Part shown: piece by piece, positions 10,115-21,080 of the stretch | Position numbering within the stretch: the first letter of the stretch is position 1 | How the letters are laid out: the number at the start of each line of letters is the position of its first letter | NCBI RefSeq assembly: GCF_964204645.1 | Contig: NC_134026.1 | Coordinates: 12,736,450 to 12,800,449 of the forward strand | Direction: 5' to 3' | Source: Tubulanus polymorphus | Taxonomy: Eukaryota; Nemertea; Palaeonemertea; Tubulaniformes; Tubulanidae | Length of the DNA: 64,000 bases | The notes under the pieces: generated by a model | Seen by the model: only the letters and a program-made list of their open reading frames with translations | What the model was told of the DNA's origin: nothing | Databases searched by the model: none | Program-made: the position numbers and the translations under genes

Positions 10115-12253
10115 ATGGCGCCACCCTCTCCTACTACACAACAGCACAGCGGAAGCGCTACTTCCGCCCTACTGTCGTTGTTGGACCTAGAAGAGATGCC
10201 AACGTCACAGGATGTTCTACGGCTGCAGTACTTAACTCTTGCTCGTGAAATACACCCAGATAGGAATAATTCTCTGGACTCGACCTCTAAATTCCAAAAA
10301 TTGAATGCAGCGTATATTCAATTGCGAGAAATATTGCATAACAGTCAAATTTCATCACCGTCAGGCAGTGACAAACGTCGAAGATCCTTCCGCGAGGACG
10401 ATAACGTCGGTATTCCAAACAAAAGTATAAACATTAGTGAGAAATCGCAGTCACTCGTTATTGATCTTTCGCATTGCAAGGACAAAATTAAGCTATTTCA
10501 CTCGGAATTTAGATCGCAGTATGGAAACCCTGTTGATAGAGGGGATCATGGCGTACATTTCAGCGGTGTGTATGTTGACACTCAAAACATTGCATTGGGA
10601 ACGGTACACATTACCTTGTATAAGGGATCAACTAAAAAATCTCCGAAACTACACATTCAGGGTTCCTCCTACTTAGTTTGGCTAAGCGAGGCCTTACCTC
10701 AGTTGTTGGAGAGAATCTTCAAGAAAGTTCCATCGCAATCTGCGTTATCCGTGAGTTCTTCAAAGCAGAATGACAAAAAATCCTGCTGCTCCGCATGCAC
10801 CGGGCCGGACACGAACAGCATGATCCAATGTTCACTATGCGAAGGTTGGACCCATAACAAATGCACCAGCCTGTCGAAAAATGAACTAGCACTTGCGACA
10901 TCAGATGTTAGAGAGCTCTATATATGCAACCCCTGCGGCACCGCACTTACAGTAGCGCCGGCCAGCGATGCTAGTTCGGGGCACGCGTGCGCATCGAACA
11001 AGACAGAAGCACAAATCCAAACTGAGCCACAACCTTCGAATACTCGTACCGCTAGTTGTCAAACCGATATGACAGTAATTGACGGTGAAGACATAATGAA
11101 TATGTTTAACTCGATGCAACAATCAACGGTAAACTTATTGCAGCAGGTAAATCAATGCTCACAGTCTTCTCAAATAAAACAGCTGCAACAAAAACTTGAA
11201 GATTGCACAAAACGCGTAGACCACATCAACGAACTAATGGTCGCAGTGAGTGAAACGGCTAAGACAACTGAACATTTAAAGAAAATCTCGGACCGGAGTG
11301 TTAACCGCACACGCGATATCTTACAGAAAGTCTGTAACACAGAAACTAGACTCGATAACCTGCAAGATATAGCCTCGAAATCGCTTGAGGCCATCCAAAC
11401 GTTTCAGTCACAAGGAACCGACCTTGATGACAAATACTCTATGATATCATCGACGTCGTCACTAGGATTATACGGGGACAACGAAGAATCTAAATCGAAG
11501 CCAGCCGGAAAAACTGTGCATAATCTAACGCGCCGCAAAAGAGATAAGTACCGCGAGGTTCACAACAATACGTATTACAATCAGCTAGAACGCCCCTTGT
11601 ACAGTGAGAGGCGCCATGGACTGGAAAATAGATGTGACAAATATCCGCCGGAAATATCTAGAGAGAGCAACCGTGATATCCGTGACAACACAAATCCGCC
11701 AGAACGCGTGCGTCGCCAAAATAATGTGTTTATCATCGGAGACTCGAACATCCGATATATCGACACTAACCGCTCTGTGAACGATCAATGTCAGGTTGAA
11801 AAATTTACGGCGTATACAATTAAAGAAGCAGGGCAAGTTGTCGATAGAATTAGAAGCGAAAACCCTGCATGCATCGTTTTGCATGTTGGTAATAACGATA
11901 TCCGAAACCTACATTGTGCCAATACCTGTGTAGATCGCTTTGTTAGCCTTGTGAACAAAATTAAGTTCTACTTCCCAGATACACGATTGGTTATTTCCCA
12001 GATACCGCCTAGATTCGACCATCAAAGTCTTGGTGACCAGTCTGCAACCTTTAACTATACCGTCGAATCGCTTGCAGCTGCAGATAAAAATGCTTACGTT
12101 ATTCGTCACGACAACCGGAATGACCGACGTCGATACTACAGAGACGACCTCCACATTAACAACAAGAACGGTATAAGGCAATTTGCGAACAATCTAGCCA
12201 CTGGTGTAAGACGGGCTCTAAAATTATTTACCCGTCCAAGAATACATAATTAA
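10115..12253 (+). CDS. LINE ORF1 protein: J-domain, PHD finger, coiled coil, SGNH esterase
   Basis: This is an intact 712-residue ORF1. Residues 17-77 have the features of a DnaJ J-domain: a hydrophobic helix, a basic helix ending in HPD (residues 47-49), then a third helix KFQKLNAAYIQLREIL. Residues about 145-200 form an unrecognised domain (SPKLHIQGSSYLVWL). Residues 224-274 are a PHD-type zinc finger (CSACTGPDTNSMIQCSLCEG ... CNPC). Residues 330-430 are coiled coil. Residues 536-700 are an SGNH/GDSL hydrolase (GDSN at 542, GNND at 592, DDLH at 677). PHD plus esterase is known from CR1-type ORF1 proteins, which bind RNA and chaperone retrotransposition; the J-domain is unexpected. ATG 10115 sits in AAAATGGCGCC. 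ORF2 follows after 76 bases. Confidence 0.85.
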   Translation: MAPPSPTTQQHSGSATSALLSLLDLEEMPTSQDVLRLQYLTLAREIHPDRNNSLDSTSKFQKLNAAYIQLREILHNSQISSPSGSDKRRRSFREDDNVGIPNKSINISEKSQSLVIDLSHCKDKIKLFHSEFRSQYGNPVDRGDHGVHFSGVYVDTQNIALGTVHITLYKGSTKKSPKLHIQGSSYLVWLSEALPQLLERIFKKVPSQSALSVSSSKQNDKKSCCSACTGPDTNSMIQCSLCEGWTHNKCTSLSKNELALATSDVRELYICNPCGTALTVAPASDASSGHACASNKTEAQIQTEPQPSNTRTASCQTDMTVIDGEDIMNMFNSMQQSTVNLLQQVNQCSQSSQIKQLQQKLEDCTKRVDHINELMVAVSETAKTTEHLKKISDRSVNRTRDILQKVCNTETRLDNLQDIASKSLEAIQTFQSQGTDLDDKYSMISSTSSLGLYGDNEESKSKPAGKTVHNLTRRKRDKYREVHNNTYYNQLERPLYSERRHGLENRCDKYPPEISRESNRDIRDNTNPPERVRRQNNVFIIGDSNIRYIDTNRSVNDQCQVEKFTAYTIKEAGQVVDRIRSENPACIVLHVGNNDIRNLHCANTCVDRFVSLVNKIKFYFPDTRLVISQIPPRFDHQSLGDQSATFNYTVESLAAADKNAYVIRHDNRNDRRRYYRDDLHINNKNGIRQFANNLATGVRRALKLFTRPRIHN

Positions 12254-12329
12254 TTTAATAACCACTACTGAAATTTGTTTATAACACTCCTCCGGTTAGG
12301 AAGAAGTCTCCTGCCTGAACGGAATAATA

Positions 12330-15300
12330 ATGCTCCTACTTAATATATGTGCATGGAATATACATGGTCTCTCTAGCCAGTACATGGATAAATTAAATGA
12401 TGTATGTTTCCAAAACCTGGTAAAACCATATGATATTGTATGTCTTACGGAAACCCATACCGGTGAAGATTTTATCCCCCAACTTGACGGCTACTTTACG
12501 ATCCAGAGAACGAAACCCACATATTAATAGGAACTACGGCGGTATTGCAATTCTATGTAGAGATCATCTAAAAAAGCAGATTAGAGTGACCGAGAGGCCC
12601 TCCTCAGAAATAATCTGGCTAAAATTCACAGAATATCCTAAATCTAGACCTATCTTCATTGCTATATGTTACCTCAGCCCTCTAAATTCATCATTTGGTG
12701 TAAAAAAACTCAGAGGAAAACTTTGGGATATTGGAGCGTGGATGTGTAAAGTACTCAAGCTTGGGGGAAGTGTTGCTTATAGGTGACCTGAACGCAAGAA
12801 CAGGATTGAAAAATGAATGTACCAATATTGATGAAAATGATAGAAAGTATCTGCCAGGAATATCAGAAATGAATTTGTCTATTCAGAATATCTCCCCACG
12901 GAGAAATAAGGATTGCACTACTAATAAAATGGGAAGAAACATTATCAATTTGTGTGAAGGCAATAATCTATGTATTTTAAATGGTCGTTGTCCTGGTGAC
13001 AGTTTTGGGGAATATACATGCCATCAATGGAACGGCAGTAGTGTGGTTGACTTAGCTATAGCCAATGAAAGCCTATATCCACGCATTAAATATTTCTATG
13101 TGCACCATCTGACTGAGCTATCTGATCATTGCGCTATTTCACTCGGCTTTGAATACAAAAGAGATGTACCTCCTAGACCCAAGAATTCCTCGGTTGGTCA
13201 GTCTAATTTTTATAACAAGCAATTTTCTAAACTCAAAGATGTAGAAGAGGTCAACTCTTACCTTTCTAATCCGGAAATATTGTGTAAATTAGATCAATTT
13301 CTTAAGGGTGAAATATGGACTACTGAAGGTGTAAATATCGAAACGTTAAATGAAATAGTGAATAATTTTGTATCCATATTGAATACCAATGTCAAAACAA
13401 AGGTTCAGAATCCTAAGGTGCAGAAGAATACCGGTAAGAAGAGTTGGTTTGATAAGGAATGTATGTCGTTGAAAAAGAACTTACAGTTAACAGGCAGAAA
13501 ATTACGTTATGAAACAGATGGGGAGAAAAGGCAGAAATATTTCATTTTAAAAAAACGATATAAGAAAACTCTTAGGACAAAACGTGCAATATTCAGACAA
13601 TCTGAGCTGTCAAAATTAACTTCGCTAAAATGTAGACCCAGGGAGTTTTGGAAAATTATCAAAAATCTAAACAAGGATGGTGAAAAACCAGTCAATGACA
13701 ATTATACCCCTAATTCTACGGAATTTATCAACCACTTTAAGTCGCTGAACGCTGCCAAAATTTGTCATGAAAATGTTGTCTAAGACAACTTACCTGAAGC
13801 CGACAATGTTTTTACAGAATTAGACTACCGGATTACTGAAGAAGAAATATCCAATGCTCTGTCTAAACTTAAAAACAGTAGATCCCAGGGCTTGATGGAA
13901 TAACTAACGAGCTACTTAAATATGGCAAAGACTACATTATCAAACCACTTGCCAAATTGTTCAATTTCGTTTACTCAAACGGTATATTCCCGACATCTTG
14001 GTCCGAAGGTCTTATTGTACCTCTGCTAAAAAAAGGCGACAGAACACTGCCAGATAATTATAGAGGAATCACACTGGGTAGCTGTTTGGGTAAAGCTTTT
14101 TGCCAGGTTCTCAATAACAGACTTAGTAATTACCTTATAAATTAAAACCTAATAACCCCCAACCAGATTGGTTTTATGCCAAAAAGTAGAACTACAGATC
14201 ACATGTTAACTTTAAAAAAACTCGTAGATTCCAAATTGTCCACCTCGGGTAAATTGTATTGTTGCTTCATAGATCTCAGGAAGGCATTTGACTCTGTATG
14301 GCATCAAGGTCTCATACATAAACTAAGAAAATCTGAAATTGGAAGTCACTTCAATAAAATAATTAAAAGTATGTATGAAAACATGACATGCCGTCTAAAA
14401 CTAGGACAATTTTCTGCATCTGATAAATTTGAGTCTTGCATTGGAGTACAGCAGGGGAACGTGTTGAGCCCCATGCTTTTTAACCTTTATGTGAATGATA
14501 TTGTATCGATTTTTGATGAAGAATGTGATCCAACCACCATTGGGAAATTACTTGTAAATTGTTTGTTGTACGCTGACGATTTGGTACTCGTGTCTAATTC
14601 GGAAAGGGGTCTCCAGAAATGTCTCGATAAACTGTCAAAATACTGTGAAACATGGAAATTAGAAATTAACACTGAAAAGAGCAAATGCATGATTTTCAAC
14701 AAGAAAGGACAAATGTCGATTCATTCTAAATTTTACCTAGGCAATCAAGAAGTTGATATTGTAAAAGAGTATAAATATCTTGGTTTGATGTTTTGTTCAA
14801 CAGGTAGTTTCCAAAGGGCTAGAGAGGAACTATTCAAGTCAGCGAGTAGGGCTATGTTTGCAGTACAGAGGTTAATAGGTAGCCAAAATTGCCCCCCTGA
14901 TATATCGCTCCAATTATTTGACACTCTAGTAACCCCTATACTCCTATATGGATGCGAAATATGGTTACCTAAGAGAAACTTAGCAAAACGAATCCATAAG
15001 AATATGGACAAAAAACCTTTTTACCTAGAAGAATCATTCGAAAAAGACGACCTAAACAAACTAATGGTTAGATTCTGTAAATATATTTTGATGGTCAATA
15101 AAAAAGCTACCAACTTAGCGGTTCTGGGCGAGTTGGGTAGACTACCTTTGTATATTAATGCATTTGTACATATTGTCAAATATTATAAACACCTGGTTGG
15201 CTCTGTAAATAGTATGGTAAATATTGTGCTAATGAACTTAGATGTAAATAGTGACTGGAATACCTTCCTGAAATGTATCATGACATTAACTAACTGTGAG

Positions 15301-15798
15301 GATTTACTAGACAAAGGTGGATTCATCTCATTTACTGACATCAGAAACTTCAAGCATATACTCCAGGAACGCTACAAACTATTTTGGAAATCTAAATTAC
15401 ATTCATACAACAAATTGAACCTATACAATCAATATAAATTTGACTTTACTTTGGAATACTACTTACTTTCGGATATACCTAAATCAAATAAAAGAGCTAT
15501 CTCAAAATTAAGAATTAGCGCACACAAGTTAGCCATTGAAACAGGAAGGTATACCAGTACACCAAAAGAACAAAGACTTTGCACAAGTTGCAATGTAATA
15601 GAAGATGAGCTACATTTTCTACTTGAATGTACAAAGTTACAGGAGCTCAGGAAAGACCTTTTGACGGAATTTGAAAAATATTATCCTCTTCATGAAAATG
15701 AGATCAATTCTGAAAAATTCAAAATTATCATGTGTTCCCCTAAACTAACCAAAGCTCTCGGAAAGTTCACCGCATTGGGATTCGAACAACGTATGTAA
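12330..15798 (+). pseudogene. LINE ORF2: AP endonuclease and reverse transcriptase, frameshifted
   Basis: The N-terminus is an APE-type endonuclease: NICAWNIHGL, CLTETH, VLLIGDLNARTG and the C-terminal LSDHCAISLGF. The RT follows from about 13957 (YRGITLGSCLGKAF, CFIDLRKAFDSVWH, GVQQGNVLSPMLFNLYVND, LLYADDLVLVS). The C-terminal domain has a Cys/His knuckle (CTSCNVIEDELHFLLEC, about 15580-15630), common in invertebrate CR1-like LINEs. Frame changes lie near 12515, 12720 and 13890, with in-frame stops at about 13781 and 14144, so no full product is made. The largest piece, 14176-15798, covers RT palm to the C-terminus. The enzyme normally nicks the target and primes cDNA from it. Confidence 0.85.
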
Positions 15799-15817
15799 AT
15801 AATCGATCACTGTTATT

Positions 15818-15996
15818 GTTATTTAAAAAAAAAAATGTTTATTCATATTTTTCAACTGCGTTTTTAGTATGATTTCCTATAAATTTTGTATTTTACCCTT
15901 TTCTCATCTTTATTGTAAAAAAAAAAAAAACCTGACTAGTATTTTATATTACTCAAAGGACAATAAAGATATATTGAATTGAATTGAATTGAATTA
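15818..15996 (+). repeat. LINE 3' UTR with A-runs and GAATT tail
   Basis: After the ORF2 stop come A-runs (15822-15834, 15918-15930), an AATAAA-like signal (CAATAAAG near 15961) and a short (GAATT)n array ending at 15996. Short tandem tails are the usual 3' end of CR1-like elements. This marks the right boundary of the LINE. Confidence 0.7.
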
Positions 15997-16818
15997 GAGT
16001 GCATCGCTGGAGGGTTTCCGATCCAATTTGAATTGGTGCGGTGGCGCTCTCAATGCGGAAGTTTTTGTGAATTTTTCAGTCGGCGACGGACGTTTATCGT
16101 TGTAAGTGATGTAATATGTAAAAAAATGCGAGGAAACCTATCTCAATTTGTTTTTAGCGTTGCAGCGGAACTAATAAGGAACATTTTGATATATAACATG
16201 ACTATAGTACACTATCCCTGATGGAATAATAAGCTCCACTCGACAAACTCGTTCCCGTGCATTTTTATCTCTCTGTTTTACACACACAGCCCCTCTACCA
16301 TCAATGCCTAACCCCTGTTCGACCAACTGTGGGCGTTTTCCTTTGAAACATAAGCCTAATTGTAAAAGATAAGCATTAATCTATGTTAATGCTGCATCTT
16401 TATCATGAAACCTAAGAAAGATAGATTATTCTTTTATTTAGGCCTATTCAAATTTTCTGTCCACTACCACGTGGAAATAAGACCCAGTCAAAATTGTGCG
16501 TCACGCTTTGACGAAGAAATTGGTTCTAGGCTATAAATTTTACGACTCAAACGAATCTTTTCCTCAACAAAGCTGCTTTTAGTTTGATGCAAAATGAAAT
16601 TTGCTTTTAAAATGTGTAACTGGGCCTAATCAAAAGGATATTTCAAAAGCAAACTTTGCCGGGCCAAGAGCCATATTGAATTCAATTTTTTCCGAACCAT
16701 TATGCCTCTTTCATCATAACATTATTTATCCTATTTCAAGATCTTAGGCCTACAAGTAGAGAGAGGACCTACGTTGGGTTCAAATCGGAATTTTAAGATT
16801 TATTTCATTTAATTCCAG

Positions 16819-17407
16819 GTTTTCACTGTAGATTATCAAAGACATGTGGCGTTGTGGGAGTTCATAGTTGTTTGATAATCCATCATTTGTAAGTGTAAGG
16901 CTATTTGAGGGATTCGAAACCGACATTTTGTAAGTTTTGTAGCTTTATTACGTTTAATTCCAGATGTTTATCATGACACGTTTCATTTTGGGGGTTTGTC
17001 AGCGAGTTGGTATGCTGTCGGCAGAAGTAGTTTGATAATTCGTTTCATGTAAGTAAACAGCTATTTGAAGGATTCGAAACCGAAATCTGTATTGTGAATT
17101 TTTTAGTTGTATTTTGTTTGATTCTAGGTGAATAGGACATGATTCATTTTGGGAGTTTGTCCGCGAGTTTGTATACTGTCAAATGAAGTTTCTTCGTCAA
17201 TTTGTCGTATGTAAGTATCAATCTATAGGTTATATAGGCCCTATTAGGGGTTCGATACAGAAATTTGGTGAATTCCTCAGATTTATTTTAATTTATTCCA
17301 GGTTGTTATCAGAAAAATATGTACTTTATTTCATAGGTTGGTCTTTGATTGAAAACTAAAAATGGATGATAGTTCTAAATTTGATGTTGATTCACATGAC
17401 CAATCTA
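16819..17407 (+). repeat. Tandemly duplicated exon-like units, about 155-175 bp
   Basis: Repeated words recur in order: TTTGATAAT, GTAAGT, GGCTATTTGAGGGATTCGAA / AGCTATTTGAAGGATTCGAA, a T-rich tract, CCAG or CTAG, then CATTTTGGGRGTTTGTC. Each unit begins with an acceptor and ends with a GTAAGT donor, so the duplication copied whole exon-plus-intron modules. Confidence 0.6.
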
Positions 17408-17819
17408 GTAAGTATGGCTCACTCGTCTTTTAGAATAAGAGACCTATTGCATTAATCCTTCAATTCAAGTTGCTATACAACCTTTTATACAGATATTTAC
17501 CTTATCAATATAAACATGTATTTGCCATTAGCCATACAATTCAGTAAAACTTTTCCCGTCCAGATTTTGAAACATCATTTGACTCAATTTTTCCTCCTAG
17601 AAAATTGCTTTAGCTCATTCCAATGTTCGCAGTAAGAGTGAATGTAGCATGTATGATTCCCATCCATCAATTTTGTCTTGTTTCGTATTTTTAGCGAAAA
17701 TCTTGAAAAAGTCTGACGTCGAGGCAGGTGGTGGCCAGACAAAGACATATTCTTGGGAAATATTTAAAGACGCATGGCAAACACACTTATTGTTCAATTT
17801 TTTCCTATCCTTATTTTGA
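17362..17819 (+). CDS. Hypothetical 56-codon spliced ORF
   Basis: Exon 17362-17407 encodes MDDSSKFDVDSHDQS and ends in phase 1 at GTAAGT. Exon 17695-17819 begins after TATTTTTAG and continues in the matching phase (KILKKSDVEAGGGQTKTYSW ...) to a TGA at 17817-17819, 15 bases before AATAAA. The matching phase, strong splice sites and nearby poly(A) signal support a real small gene or the 5' end of a larger alternatively spliced one. The piece KTYSWEIF weakly recalls the start of cytochrome b5-like domains, but the rest is missing. No function assigned. Confidence 0.3.
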
Positions 17820-17850
17820 AATTGAAGTATTGTAATAAACTATTGATTTA

Positions 17851-19619
17851 TTTTTGTTGATCAACGCAACTAGTTTGTTGTTTTCTTTCTTAATTTACAT
17901 TTGAATTGGATGGTTATCTTGCGTAGGAGTCAGTTTGTCATCGAAGCAATACAGTCTAACTTGTTGACGTCTCAGATGCAGCGGGGCAGGGCGGTCATTA
18001 TATTGTGGACTTATCCAAATTACACTTAACCAGCCCAACGTGTTTCAGTGTGTAAACTCTGCCGTACTCGGCATTATAAGACAGTGAGGAATTGAGTTTT
18101 AGTCACCCGAGCCCTCGGCTTGATTCGACCAAAAAGACCTTAACTGACTTCACAGAATTTGATTATGAGTCAAGGATTTTCTAAATTTCTGAATGCTTTC
18201 TCTGGTTTTAAGATCAATTCAAATTCAATCTTCAAAATATTTTATTGAAAGAAATTCTACTGAAGACAGATTTTGAAATGAAGGATATATCCAGGCAAAT
18301 AATTACAGCAAAATCAACTGATGATCATCAAGGTGAAGTTTTCATTCATCTTCGGCTAATTTGTCTACCCCTGATGATTGAAGTATTTTGGTTACTCGTG
18401 CCAATTAGTCAGCCACAGTCGATTTTCATGCCATCTGACCTCTTTCAATCTGTAATTAAGCAATCAAATGTAAGAATTACTTAGGTAAGGAGCGAAATAA
18501 TATATAGATAGCTTAGGAGACTATTTGAAATCATGAGTTTGTTGTGAAAATCTATTACTACAGTCTCGTAGAGCATAGACACCAAGCCACGTGGCATTGG
18601 TATTTTAAGGGCTATTCAGTTTACTCCAAAACAAGTCAATGATTAACATTAAAAAAGCTTCATATCAAGGGTATGTCGCAGGACTCGTGACGCCCATGAA
18701 TTATCATCCCATAATTACAATGAATCCAATTCTGCATGTACCGGTACGTTAGTACGACTGATTACTAATCCAAATATTGCATTACAAAAAAAAAATTACG
18801 CAAAACGTCAAGTACTTACAGCATCTGAGACTGTTGCGCTTAAGTTAGCGTGTTAAGTTACGTCTTTGGCTGTCAATGTCGAAAAAGCCTAATTTGAAAC
18901 ATACATTTGCGCACTGTGGTTTAATATTCCTGCAAGAATCCGCAAAGGAATGGAAGACCGTAGTGACCAGTTCATTCTACGAATAATAGCTGGAAAGAAA
19001 GTAATCAAAATAAATTGTCATGCACATTCAGTGTAAACCAGGCCATAACTAGCTGCTATTAAGGCATTCCACTGACTGGCTCTACCCATTATATTTAGGG
19101 CCTAAATCTATTCTAGGCGCATCCCCCAAAAAAGCTAGGCATTAAGTAAGTAGCCAACAATGATCATTGCTTCACCAAGTAGGCCTACTCATTTGCTACC
19201 ATACTCATATTATTAAAGAAATCATTTAATACATTCCCTGGTTAACGGATTCTCACCTTAAAATACATCATAGAACTATAACGGAATATCCGTTATAGTT
19301 CTATGAATACATAAACTCCGCTGTCGTTGTCATCGATACGAGTCGTCAACTGAACGCGGAAGTAAAATTCCGTGTGAAAATTCCTACAATTTCTGTCCGT
19401 ATCACGTTGATTTGACCCCGAAATCTTCAGGAAATGTAGCCAACGTAAATTGATTTACGAATAGAATTAATCAATTGACTCATTTTAGAAATCATGGTTT
19501 CGTGAAATTCATTAAAGTCCTAAAACTCGCGATAAATTTAAGCCGAAAATGATTTCAACCATCCACCATGTCGTTTCATTAGTAAAACAATTGTTGCGCG
19601 CCGGCGCTGTACTGTGATA
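17851..19619. other. No gene seen; includes a perfect palindrome
   Basis: Ordinary intergenic sequence with short A-runs. The one clear structure is a hairpin at 19269-19305, two 17-base arms (CATAGAACTATAACGGA) around a 3-base loop. Nothing else is supported. Confidence 0.6.
19269..19305. repeat. Perfect 17-bp-arm palindrome
   Basis: CATAGAACTATAACGGA and its exact reverse complement, separated by ATA. No mature tRNA or terminator context; possibly the remains of a tiny foldback element. Confidence 0.9.
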
Positions 19620-19624
19620 ATGCA

Positions 19625-19700
19625 TGGTTTCACTAGAATTCGAACCCTCGACCACTCAGTCGGGAGTCAAACACCTTATCCACCATGCCACAGGACAGGA
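19625..19700 (-). other. tRNA-like / SINE head with B-box
   Basis: The minus strand reads TGGCATGGTGGATAAGG (A-box-like), then 35 bases later GGGTTCGAATTC, a close match to the pol III B-box. Stems do not close well enough for a functional tRNA, so a tRNA-derived SINE fragment or tRNA pseudogene is more likely. Confidence 0.35.
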
Positions 19701-19887
19701 CGCTGTTGTTATCGTTAGTGGGAGTACCGGACAGGGCGAGTCGCGATTGCTACTATCATCCGGTGTTATCTTTCAGTAAGTAATTTTAAGTTTAAAATAG
19801 GACGGAGAGTGCATAGGTATAATCTACGCGGAGCGAATGCGTGTTATATTGCTATCAGAATTCTACATTTCAATTAGAAGCAGTTAG

Positions 19888-20178
19888 TTGTCGAATCTGA
19901 TAGAAGATGAATTTTATGTGCGAAAAAAAAGTGGAAAATATGTAAATAATAATAATAACAATCAACAGAATTACAAAAGGGTTTTCGACGAAAGTCAGAA
20001 AACCCTAATTAGAGAATCTTTAAGATTTGATGAATTAGATGAAGATTTTATCATTGATGATATTAAAAGAATAATAACTGGAATATATGAAAATGAAACT
20101 AATAATACTATAAATGTTGAAATAATTATAACTAAGATAATTAAATATTTTGAAGATAGTAATTTTTTTGATAAATAA
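19888..20178 (+). CDS. Small acidic Polinton-block ORF, 5' end uncertain
   Basis: About 96 codons rich in Asn, Asp, Ile and Lys, containing a run of Asn (YVNNNNNNQQNYKRVF). The frame has no ATG at its beginning; the first possible start is TTG at 19888, immediately at the composition boundary, so the 5' end has probably been lost. It ends SNFFDK with the stop overlapping the TAAATAAATG of the next gene. Function not recognised. Confidence 0.45.
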   Translation: MSNLIEDEFYVRKKSGKYVNNNNNNQQNYKRVFDESQKTLIRESLRFDELDEDFIIDDIKRIITGIYENETNNTINVEIIITKIIKYFEDSNFFDK

Positions 20179-20212
20179 ATGAGTGATAATAAGTGGATAA
20201 TAACTGGACCTA
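20179..20212 (+). pseudogene. Start of a small membrane-protein gene cut by a foreign segment
   Basis: ATG in the context GATAAATAAATG begins MSDNKWIITGPT, after which base composition switches to GC-rich non-viral DNA. Viral-type sequence with a hydrophobic Gly-rich stretch resumes at about 20868, so the gene appears to be split by the insertion 20213-20867. The joined sequence is not reconstructed here. Confidence 0.45.
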
Positions 20213-20870
20213 CTCTGCGCGGTTGCGCCACCGCGCGGGATTTACGCGAAGCAGCAGAACACAAACACGGCCACTCTCAATTTTCAATGATAGAAAGTTG
20301 TGTGCATTTCAATTATTTCGGCTGTTAGGGTTTTAAGGCTGAATATGATGTGATATGGCGATGTTAATTAATGATAATTCCGCAGTGAAGCTAGTCACGT
20401 ACGGTGCCGATTGAGTGTACAGCTGCCAAAAACACTGAAATGTGCGTAGTTGCGTAACTATTTGCAGTGAATTGCAGACGAAACATGAAGCCTTGACGGC
20501 CGTTTAGAAAAAATTTATACCAATCGCAATTGTAAAATAAAAATGAGATAGAACCTTAGTTAAAATTCTGGCCATTTCTAAAATGTTATTAATTATTATT
20601 ACTAATTTTTAGTCAGTGCGGAACGTTTACTTTTCCAACAATAATGCGGGGTGGTAGGTAGTCATGCAATTCAAGTCATCATTCATTACACGTTACTTCC
20701 GTGTTGTTGAAAATCTCGCGAGTCCTGGACCAAACCCCATTGAACAATGTGATCTGTGTGCTGGCCACAAATGCACACAGATCACACTACACTACCCATT
20801 ACACACTCCAGTACCCACAGCTTTCATATATCCATCCAAATATTTAGAGTGTCTTTCTTCCTGGATTATA
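20213..20870. other. Non-viral 658-base segment inside the Polinton block
   Basis: GC-richer than its surroundings and with no coding pattern. It contains an inverted repeat GTGATCTGTGTG / CACACAGATCAC (about 20749-20788). No terminal repeats or target duplication were found, so it may be an old insertion, a recombination product or host sequence. Confidence 0.5.
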
Positions 20871-20938
20871 TAATGGAGCATTATTATCAGTTGGAACTGT
20901 TGGTTATTCAATGGTATAAAAAAAAGTATTTAAAATGG

Positions 20939-21058
20939 GAAGTGTTAATGTTGATAGATTTGATATAAATGATATTTTAAAATTAACATTAGCAGTTACT
21001 TTATTTAATTTAACTATTGATTATTTGGAAAAACAAAAATATATTCCTCCTATATAAA
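20939..21058 (+). CDS. 40-residue Polinton membrane-protein ORF
   Basis: MGSVNVDRFDINDILKLTLA... continues through one hydrophobic segment (LTLAVTLFNLTIDYL) and ends KYIPPI. Very short ORFs with a single membrane segment are usual among Polinton genes of this region. The next gene's T7 tract follows directly. Likely virion-membrane or scaffold function; unproven. Confidence 0.45.
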
Positions 21059-21080
21059 TGCATATTTTTTTGCTTAATAA

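Larger units (their letters stand above)
8063..15996 (+). mobile_element. CR1-like non-LTR retrotransposon, nearly full length
   Basis: Two-ORF LINE: 5' region (8063-8101 and 9895-10114, split by a TIR transposon), ORF1 10115-12253, 76-base spacer, ORF2 12330-15798 with AP endonuclease and reverse transcriptase, then an A-rich 3' UTR and a GAATT pentanucleotide tail at 15976-15996. The left limit is inferred from the composition break at about 8062. ORF1 is intact while ORF2 has several shifts and stops. Confidence 0.75.
16040..17850 (+). other. Candidate small host transcription unit with multiple 5' exons
   Basis: A possible first exon ends at a GTAAGTG donor at 16102. Four exon-like units follow, each with a pyrimidine-rich AG acceptor, the first three ending at GTAAGT donors (16819-16888, 16974-17048, 17128-17210); the fourth (17302-17407) contains an ATG and the donor GTAAGTATG. 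A last exon starts at 17695 and a poly(A) signal AATAAA lies at 17834-17839. All of this is inferred from splice signals and reading phase; no expression evidence is available. Confidence 0.35.
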
